Assembly (NCBI GenBank): GCA_030150085.1
Contig: JASLGJ010000120.1
Span: 1 to 6,968 of the forward strand
DNA from: Candidatus Elarobacter sp.
Lineage (GTDB): Bacteria; Vulcanimicrobiota; Vulcanimicrobiia; Vulcanimicrobiales; Vulcanimicrobiaceae
DNA: 6,968 bases
Direction: 5' to 3'
The first letter of the stretch is position 1, and each line of letters starts with the position of its first letter. The notes below the pieces were generated by a model. It saw only the letters and a program-made list of their open reading frames with translations. It was not told the DNA's origin and ran no database searches. Below are positions 1-5,056 of this stretch, one piece after another. The translations under genes were made by a program, and so were the position numbers.

Positions 1-69
1 GAGCGCGGCCTGCGGCAGCACGGCGCGCCAGACCTCCGCCTCGGTCAGGCCGGCAGCCGCACCGCTCAC
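1..69 (-). CDS. N-terminal fragment of an unidentified protein, cut by the window edge
   Basis: An open frame starts with GTG at 69-67 and stays open for 23 codons to the left edge, reading MSGAAAGLTEAEVWRAVLPQ and then AAL. The GTG overlaps the TGA of the beta-lactamase-like gene by 4 nt (GTGA), the same junction seen three times elsewhere in this window, and this is the main support for the call. No Shine-Dalgarno sequence precedes it, so translation would depend on coupling to the gene before it. The segment has no signal peptide or transmembrane look; after a short Ala/Gly lead it resembles the start of an amphipathic helix. Too little is present to name a family. Such a short open stretch could arise by chance in GC-rich DNA, so existence is moderately supported and function is unknown. 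Confidence 0.55.
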   Translation of the reverse strand, partial: MSGAAAGLTEAEVWRAVLPQAAL

Positions 70-1196
70 GCGGGCGCGAGCGCGGCGTCGGCGAGCGGGG
101 CGTGCTCGCAGATGAGCGCCGCCAGCGCGCGCTGCACCCGCAGGTTCTCGGTCTTGGGGAATCCCAGCCCGTTGAGCTGGACCGCGTACACCAGCCGCCG
201 CTCGGGGAGGGCCGCCACCAGCGAGACGCCCAGCCCGACGTGGCCGAACGTGCGCGCGGTGAACTCCGGCGGCAGGCCCCAGGGCTGGTAATCCGCCAGC
301 GACGTCATCACCCCGAAACCGTACTCGAGCGTGAGCCGGAACTGCTCGTCGAAGCGCCGGCCGCGCTGCGAGGAGCACATGCGCCGGGCGATCGGGCCCG
401 GGATCGGGTAGGTCGCCTCGCCGTCCTCGGCGGCGTCGGCCAGCGCGGCCCACAGCGTGCACAGCTCCGCGGCCGATCCCACCGCGCCCGCGGCCGGGTT
501 GCCGCTGAGCGCCATCGCCAGGGCGTGGCGCTCGATCAGCGCCGAGCCGAGCCGGTTCTGCGGGGTCCAGGCGCGCGGCGCCCACGGGTTCACCCCACTG
601 AACGACGCGGGGATGGTGCCCGGCGCGATCCCCAGCCGGCCCAGGAACTCGTCGACGATCTCGCGGTACGCGCGGCCGCGCACCCGCTCGAGCCACACTC
701 CGAGCGCCGTGTACGCGCCGGTGTAGTCGTAGCACGCGCGCCGCTCGGGGTCCCAGCCCGAGCGCAGCGGGGCCCAGCAGACCACGTCGTAGATCTCGGC
801 CGCGGTGGCGCCGGACTTGGTCATGACCGGCCACACGACCGGCTCGTCGATCCCCGCGCTGTTCGAGAGCAGGTGGCGCAGGCGGATGTCGCGCTTGCCG
901 TTGCGGCCGAACTCCGGCAGCACCTCGACGGCGGGCGTCTCGAGGTCGATCCCCCGCTCCGCGCAGGTTTCGAGGACCGCCCAGGCCGTGAGCATCTTGG
1001 TCAGGCAGAAAATCGGGGTGCGCGAGCTCACCAGCATCGGCGTGCCGTCGCTGCAGGCGCCGCGCGCCACGTCGACGCGCTCGCCCGTGCCGATGCGGGC
1101 GCTGACCTGCGCGCCCGTCAGGCCGCGCGTCGCAACCAGTTCGTCGAGCGTCGCGACCAGCGCGGCTTCGAGCCCACCCAGACCCATGGTAGGCAT
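66..1196 (-). CDS. Beta-lactamase-fold (class C / CubicO / EstB-like) protein with cysteine in the SxxK position
   Basis: This 376-residue protein (373 if Met4 is the start) matches the serine beta-lactamase/esterase/D,D-peptidase fold. The usual landmarks appear in order: a PIFxLTK segment at residues 61-67, the helix that follows it, an HLLSNSAG segment at 108-115 (family usually HLLTHTSG-like), a Tyr motif YDY at 156-158 before TGAYTALG, and GHVG at 318-321 in the HxG/KTG position. The nucleophile position of SxxK is Cys64 (CLTK; codon TGC read on the minus strand at 1007-1005), and the YxN asparagine is Tyr158. Lys67 and Tyr156, the expected general-base residues, are kept. No signal peptide is seen and there are eight cysteines, which suggests a cytoplasmic protein. 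It could be a thiol-dependent acyl-transferase or hydrolase, or a catalytically altered relative; antibiotic hydrolysis is not indicated. The gene lies 43 bp after the MFS gene and overlaps the next gene by 4 nt. Neither ATG (1196 or 1187) has a Shine-Dalgarno sequence. Confidence 0.87.
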   Translation of the reverse strand: MPTMGLGGLEAALVATLDELVATRGLTGAQVSARIGTGERVDVARGACSDGTPMLVSSRTPIFCLTKMLTAWAVLETCAERGIDLETPAVEVLPEFGRNGKRDIRLRHLLSNSAGIDEPVVWPVMTKSGATAAEIYDVVCWAPLRSGWDPERRACYDYTGAYTALGVWLERVRGRAYREIVDEFLGRLGIAPGTIPASFSGVNPWAPRAWTPQNRLGSALIERHALAMALSGNPAAGAVGSAAELCTLWAALADAAEDGEATYPIPGPIARRMCSSQRGRRFDEQFRLTLEYGFGVMTSLADYQPWGLPPEFTARTFGHVGLGVSLVAALPERRLVYAVQLNGLGFPKTENLRVQRALAALICEHAPLADAALAPA

Positions 1197-1223
1197 TGTC
1201 GACTACGCCTAGGGGGTTGTCAA
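1195..1223 (-). promoter_or_regulatory. Candidate sigma-70-type promoter for a leaderless transcript
   Basis: On the minus strand a perfect -35 hexamer TTGACA (1223-1218) is followed after exactly 17 nt by GACAAT (1200-1195), which matches the TATAAT consensus at 4 of 6 positions including the key second A and last T. The -10 box overlaps the upstream ATG at 1196, so that ATG would not be on the transcript. Seven nucleotides further on, at 1187, lies the A of the in-frame second ATG (Met4), which is where transcription would be expected to begin. The site fills the only real intergenic gap in the window. The hexamers and spacing are directly visible; activity and leaderless initiation are inference. 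Confidence 0.55.
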
Positions 1224-1239
1224 GCCCGGTCGGACGCGC

Positions 1240-2481
1240 TCACGAGGCCCGCACGGCCGGCTTGCTCAGTGCGATCCACAGCGTGACCGCCAGCGCCAGC
1301 ACGCCCGCGCCGACGAAGGTCGGGCGCAGGCCGAACAGCGCCGCGACCGCGCCGATCAGCAGCGAGCCCAGCGGCACCAAGCCGAGCAGGATCATCCCGT
1401 AGACCGAGAGCGCGCGCCCGCGCATGTCGTCGGGCGCGAGCGTCTGCAGCAGGATGTTCGACGAGCCGGTGAAGCTCAGCGCCGCCGCGCCGACGACCGC
1501 CAGGATCAGCGCGGCGGGCACGAACCGCACGGTCAGCCCGAGCAGCCCCACGCCCAGCGCGCCCAGCAGGCCCGAGACGATCCAGATCGTGCCGCGCCGC
1601 TCGCCGCCCGCGGCGGTGAAGAACGCGCCCGCGATCGCGCCCGCGCCGGCGGCCGCCATCAGCCAGCCCAGCCCGCGCGCGTCGGTGTGCACCTCGTGCA
1701 CCGCGTACGCCGGCAGCAGAAAATTATACGGCCGGATGGTGAGCGAGCTGACGATCAGCAGCAGGATCACCCAGCGCAGCACCGGGTGGCCGGCCAAAAA
1801 GCGCACGCCTTCGACGATCGCTTCGACGACGTTGCCGCGCCGGGTGCTGCTCGGCGGCGCCGGCTTCATCAGGACCAGCGCGGCCACGACGGCCAGCGTG
1901 GCGAACGCGTTGACCAGGAAGCAGGGCGCGACGACGATGCCCGCGATCAGCAGCCCGGCCACCGGCGGCCCGACCACGCTGGGCGCGTTGAAGGCGACCG
2001 AGTTGAAGCCGATCGCGCCGGCGACGTACTCGCGCGGCACCATCAGCGGCACCCAGCTCTGGCGCGCGGGTGCGTCGAACGACTGGGTCGCCGCGGCCAG
2101 GCCGCTGGTGATCATCAGCGTCCACAGCGGCGCGTGGTGGGTCGCGATCAGCACGAAGAGCGCGCACGAGAGCAGCGCGGTCGCGGCGTTGGTCATCAGC
2201 AGCACGCGCCGGCGCGGGTAGCGGTCGGCCACCACGCCCGCGAAGGGCGAGAGCAGCAGCGCCGGCACGGCGCGCGCCGCGCCGAGCAACCCGATGTCGA
2301 GCGCGCCGACCTGGGCGTTGGGCGCGAGCGACGCGACGTAGTAGCCCAGCGCCGTGAACTGCATCCAGGTGCCGAGGTTGGAGACCAGCAGCCCGGCCCA
2401 CAAGAGGCGGAAATCGCGGAAGCGGAAGGCGCCGAAGAAGCCGGGACGGCGATCGGGAACCCGCGGTTCGGCGCTGCTCAC
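1240..2481 (-). CDS. MFS transporter, MFS_3 / EntS-like exporter family
   Basis: A 413-residue major facilitator protein, normal length for a 12-helix carrier. The start RxFRLLWAGLLVSNLGTWMQ (residues 22-41 region) is characteristic of the MFS_3/EntS branch. It is followed by a motif-A-like loop GVVADRYPRRR (82-92), the segment RQSWVPLMVPREYVAGAI (140-157) with NAPSVVGPPVAG (165-176), and a second motif-A-like loop LAPDDMRGRALSVYG (348-362). This family typically exports small hydrophobic compounds or siderophores by proton antiport; the substrate here cannot be read. The start is taken as GTG at 2481, which overlaps the kinase stop by 4 nt (GTGA) and gives a normal-length N-terminus. The longer in-frame extension to 2700 is Arg-rich shadow of the kinase gene. 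A GC-rich GGCGGG lies just before the GTG. Residues 252-254 (Tyr-Asn-Phe) use TAT-AAT-TTT, unusually AT-rich codons for this gene. Confidence 0.93.
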   Translation of the reverse strand: MSSAEPRVPDRRPGFFGAFRFRDFRLLWAGLLVSNLGTWMQFTALGYYVASLAPNAQVGALDIGLLGAARAVPALLLSPFAGVVADRYPRRRVLLMTNAATALLSCALFVLIATHHAPLWTLMITSGLAAATQSFDAPARQSWVPLMVPREYVAGAIGFNSVAFNAPSVVGPPVAGLLIAGIVVAPCFLVNAFATLAVVAALVLMKPAPPSSTRRGNVVEAIVEGVRFLAGHPVLRWVILLLIVSSLTIRPYNFLLPAYAVHEVHTDARGLGWLMAAAGAGAIAGAFFTAAGGERRGTIWIVSGLLGALGVGLLGLTVRFVPAALILAVVGAAALSFTGSSNILLQTLAPDDMRGRALSVYGMILLGLVPLGSLLIGAVAALFGLRPTFVGAGVLALAVTLWIALSKPAVRAS

Positions 2482-3095
2482 CCGCCCGCCGCGCGGACCG
2501 CGGCCGCGATCACGTCGCCCGCGCCCTCGGCCCCGAAGCGCGCGGTGTCGATGACGAGGTGGTAGTTGCGCGGGTCGCCCCAGCTCACCCGGTAGTGCTC
2601 GCGCGCGTACTCCCGGCGCGCTTCGTCGATGCGCGCGATCTCGGCCTTGGCTTGAGCCTGGTTCACGCCCAGCGACTCGGCGACGTGCGCGATGCGCCAC
2701 TCCAGCGGCGCGCTCACGTACACGCGCAGCACGTCGGAGCGCGCGGCCAGGATGGCGCCGCCCATCCGCCCGACGATCACGACGCCGCCGCTCTCGGCCG
2801 CCTCGCGCACCGCCAGCTCGATCCCGCGCTTGCGCTCGGCGATCAGGTCGTCGTCGCGCGAGACCGCCGGCTGGGCCAGCTCGGGCAGCCCGCCGCCGAG
2901 CTGTTCCATCACCCGCTCGCCGAAGCCGCGCGGGCGGTCGCCCACGCTCTCGACCACGTCGGGCGAGGTGCCCAGGCGCGTCGCGACCACGACGTCGAGC
3001 TCCTCGTCGAGCAGCCGGTACCCCAGCCGTTCCGCGGCGGCGCGCGAGACCGCCTGACCGGCCGCTCCGTACGCGCGCGAGACCGTGACGATCAT
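2478..3095 (-). CDS. Cytidylate-kinase-like family protein
   Basis: A 205-residue protein that fits the Cytidylate_kin2-type P-loop kinases. It begins directly with the beta strand and nucleotide-binding loop (IVTVSRAYGAAGQAV, residues 2-16), where most relatives have a GSGG[RH]-type loop. Next comes a lid/helical stretch, then VVIVGRMGG (105-113) with Gly-Arg at 109-110, VYVSAPLEWR (126-135 region) with Arg134, the IDEARREYAREHY helix (156-168) with Asp157, Arg160 and Tyr163, SWGDPRNYHLVIDT (171-184) and a C-terminal helix. These are the family's conserved blocks in the right order. Canonical CMP kinase phosphorylates CMP/dCMP, but the substrate of this subfamily is generally not established. 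The ATG at 3095 overlaps the KUP stop (ATGA) and has no Shine-Dalgarno sequence, so translation probably depends on the transporter gene. It in turn overlaps the MFS start. The frame is open far upstream inside the KUP gene, but that part is an Arg/Ala-rich shadow without family resemblance. The family call is fairly sure; the role is unknown. Confidence 0.88.
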   Translation of the reverse strand: MIVTVSRAYGAAGQAVSRAAAERLGYRLLDEELDVVVATRLGTSPDVVESVGDRPRGFGERVMEQLGGGLPELAQPAVSRDDDLIAERKRGIELAVREAAESGGVVIVGRMGGAILAARSDVLRVYVSAPLEWRIAHVAESLGVNQAQAKAEIARIDEARREYAREHYRVSWGDPRNYHLVIDTARFGAEGAGDVIAAAVRAAGG

Positions 3096-5056
3096 ACGCG
3101 CAGCGGGACGCTGAACTCGACGATGCGGTCGGGCGGGATGCCGAGCGAGTCGGTGAACGGGTTGGCGTTGCGCATCATGTAGCCCAGCAGCCAGCGCCGC
3201 CAGCCCGGGAACGCGCCTGCGCCCTCGCGGGGCACGATGCGCGGGCGGGCCAGGAAGTAGTCCGCGTCCTCCAGCTCGATCTCGGGCGGGACCTGGGGCC
3301 GGCACTGGGTCCAGATCTCGTCGACGTTGGGCGTCTCCATGAAGCCGTAGTGCGCGGTGACGCGGGTCAGGCGCGGCACGATCTGCTCGATCCGCACCCG
3401 CTCGGCCGGGTTCACGTAGGGCCGGCGCACGCTCAGGATCGTGAGCAGCACGACCTCCTCGTGCAGGATGCGCGTCTTGAGCCAGTGGTGGCGCAGGATG
3501 AACGGGATGCCCTCGGGGTGCGGGGTGAGGAAGACCGCGGTCGAGTCGTTCGTGCTGGCCGGCTCGTGGTCGACCTCGGCCACGAACTCCTCGATCGGGG
3601 TCGACAGCTCGGCCAGCGCGAGCGCCAGCCGGCGCCGCCCCGCGACCCAGGTCGAGAACAGCGTGAAGACGACCAGCGCGATCCCCAGCGGCACGTACCC
3701 GCCCTCGAGCAGCTTGGGCAGGTTGCCGACCAGAAACGCGCCGTCGACCGTGACGAACAGCGCGACCAGCGCGGCGATCGCCGCGACCGGCCAGCTCCAG
3801 CGGTCGCGCATCACCCAGCCGATCGCGATCGAGTCGGCCAGCATCGTGATCGTCACCGCCAGGCCGTAGGCCGTGCCCAGCCGGTCGGAGCTGCGGAAGG
3901 CCAGCACCAGCGCGACGCACGCCACGGCCAGCGCGACGGTCACGAACGGCATGTAGATCTGGCCCTCGACCGACTTCGAGGTGTGCACGACCTTCAGGCG
4001 CGGCAGGTAGCCGAGCTGGACCGCCTGCTGGGTGAGCGAGTACGCGCCCGAGATCAGGGCCTGCGAGGCGATCACGGTCGCGGCGGTCGCGAGCACGATC
4101 ATCGGCACCAGCGCCCAGGCCGGGTAGAGCCCGTAGAACGGGTTGGACAGCTTGCCGGGATCGATCAGCGTCAGCGCGCCCTGGCCGTAGTAGTTGAGCA
4201 GCAGGGCCGGAAACACCGCGGCGTACCAGGCCAGCCAGATCGGGCGCCGCCCGAAGTGGGCCAGGTCGGCGTACATCGCCTCGACGCCCGTCACGCACAG
4301 CACCACCGCGCCCAGCACCAGCAGCGACAACCAGCCGTTGCGCAGCAGGAAGCCCAGCGCGTGGCGCGGGTCGAGCGCGACGAGCACGCGCGGGTCGTGC
4401 GCGATCGCGACCGCCCCGCCCAGCGCCAGCGCCAGAAACCACAGCAGCATCACGGGGCCGAACACCGCGCCGATCCGGCCCGCGCCGCGCGACTGCACCG
4501 CGAACAGCGCGATCAGGATCGCGATCGTGATCGGCACGATGAACGGCGCTGCGGCGGGCGTCGCGACGGCCATGCCCTCGACCGCCGAGAGCACGGAGAT
4601 CGCGGGCGTGATCATGCCGTCGCCGAACACCATCCCGGCCGCGAACAGCAGCAGCAGCGCCAGCACGCCCAAGGGCGCCGGAATGCCGATCCGGCTGCCG
4701 GGCCGGATCTGCGCCAGCAGGGCGAAGGTGCCGCCCTCGCCGTCGTTGTCGGCCCGCAGCACGACGCTGGCGTACTTCAGGCACACCACCAGGATCAGGG
4801 CCCAGGTGATCAGCGAGAGGATGCCCAGCACGTTCTCGGGCGTGGGCGCGAAGCCGTGCCCGCTGCCGAAGCACTGCTTGTAGGCGTACAGCGGGCTGGT
4901 CCCGATGTCGCCGAACACCACCCCCAGCGCGGCGAGCGCCAGCACCGAGAGCCCCGCGTGGGGATCGGTCGGGCCGGGCTCGGACGAACGCAGCCGCGCG
5001 ATGCTCGGTTCGGCGGCCCGGCGCGCCGCGGGCGCGCTGGGGGCGGGTGACTTCAC
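3092..5056 (-). CDS. kup: KUP-family potassium uptake protein (second paralogue, KUP-B)
   Basis: A 654-residue inner-membrane K+ transporter, expected to work as a K+/H+ symporter. After about 35 Ala/Pro/Ser/Arg-rich residues the KUP core begins: GDIGTSPLY (49-57), the classic loop DNDGEGG (103-109), GDGMITPAISVLSAVEG (145-161), TGVEAMYADLAHFG (256-269), LNYYGQG (287-293), ASQALISG (330-337), HTSKSVEGQIYMP (358-370), TAYGLAVT (395-402) and GGYVPLG (452-458). A cytosolic C-terminal domain follows from about residue 470. Positions matching the K+ ligands described for KimA are all present (Asp50, Tyr57, Thr150, Ser154, Thr256, Glu259, Tyr397; alignment by eye). After the GQIYMP block the usual Asn-Trp is replaced (FVTVAL, 371-376). 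The GTG start at 5056 overlaps the KUP-A stop (GTGA); a GGAG sits only 2 nt before it. An identical 30-bp segment is shared with KUP-A. Confidence 0.97.
   Translation of the reverse strand: MKSPAPSAPAARRAAEPSIARLRSSEPGPTDPHAGLSVLALAALGVVFGDIGTSPLYAYKQCFGSGHGFAPTPENVLGILSLITWALILVVCLKYASVVLRADNDGEGGTFALLAQIRPGSRIGIPAPLGVLALLLLFAAGMVFGDGMITPAISVLSAVEGMAVATPAAAPFIVPITIAILIALFAVQSRGAGRIGAVFGPVMLLWFLALALGGAVAIAHDPRVLVALDPRHALGFLLRNGWLSLLVLGAVVLCVTGVEAMYADLAHFGRRPIWLAWYAAVFPALLLNYYGQGALTLIDPGKLSNPFYGLYPAWALVPMIVLATAATVIASQALISGAYSLTQQAVQLGYLPRLKVVHTSKSVEGQIYMPFVTVALAVACVALVLAFRSSDRLGTAYGLAVTITMLADSIAIGWVMRDRWSWPVAAIAALVALFVTVDGAFLVGNLPKLLEGGYVPLGIALVVFTLFSTWVAGRRRLALALAELSTPIEEFVAEVDHEPASTNDSTAVFLTPHPEGIPFILRHHWLKTRILHEEVVLLTILSVRRPYVNPAERVRIEQIVPRLTRVTAHYGFMETPNVDEIWTQCRPQVPPEIELEDADYFLARPRIVPREGAGAFPGWRRWLLGYMMRNANPFTDSLGIPPDRIVEFSVPLRV
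4046..4075. repeat. 30-bp exact direct repeat, copy in KUP-B
   Basis: This stretch is identical over 30 bases to 6004-6033 in the upstream KUP paralogue, with mismatches on both sides. In both genes it encodes the same part of the ASQALISG helix in the same reading phase. It is most likely conserved paralogous coding sequence rather than a mobile repeat. It could nevertheless support recombination between the two genes. Confidence 0.85.

Noticed and set aside
66..1196. Calling the hydrolase an antibiotic-resistance beta-lactamase
   Set aside because: The SxxK serine is Cys, the YxN asparagine is missing, the KTG position is HxG and no signal peptide is present. Fold membership is supported but beta-lactamase activity is not.
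1197..1239. A transcription terminator after the MFS gene
   Set aside because: The 43-bp gap has short palindromes (CCTAGG, GTCGAC) but no stable stem followed by a T-run in either direction.
102..1286. A 394-codon plus-strand frame opposite the hydrolase
   Set aside because: No domain resemblance and Arg/Gln/His-rich composition; the minus-strand hydrolase explains the region.
1687..2565. A 292-codon plus-strand frame opposite the MFS gene
   Set aside because: Arg/Gln/His/Asp-rich shadow frame that crosses from the MFS gene into the kinase gene on the other strand; no family signal.
2482..2700. An upstream ATG giving a 486-residue MFS protein
   Set aside because: The 73 extra residues are Arg/Gly-rich and overlap the kinase gene. 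The GTG at 2481 gives the normal N-terminus and the standard 4-nt overlap.
3096..4874. A 593-codon in-frame upstream extension of the kinase gene, giving a 798-residue protein
   Set aside because: The extra part lies wholly inside KUP-B in another frame and reads as Arg/Ala/Gly-rich low-complexity sequence. The kinase domain is complete from the ATG at 3095, which overlaps the KUP-B stop.
3350..5050. A 566-codon plus-strand open frame opposite KUP-B
   Set aside because: Its translation is dominated by Arg, Gln, His, Asp and Ala with no recognisable domain. It is the antisense shadow expected opposite a GC-rich gene, and KUP-B on the other strand is unmistakable.
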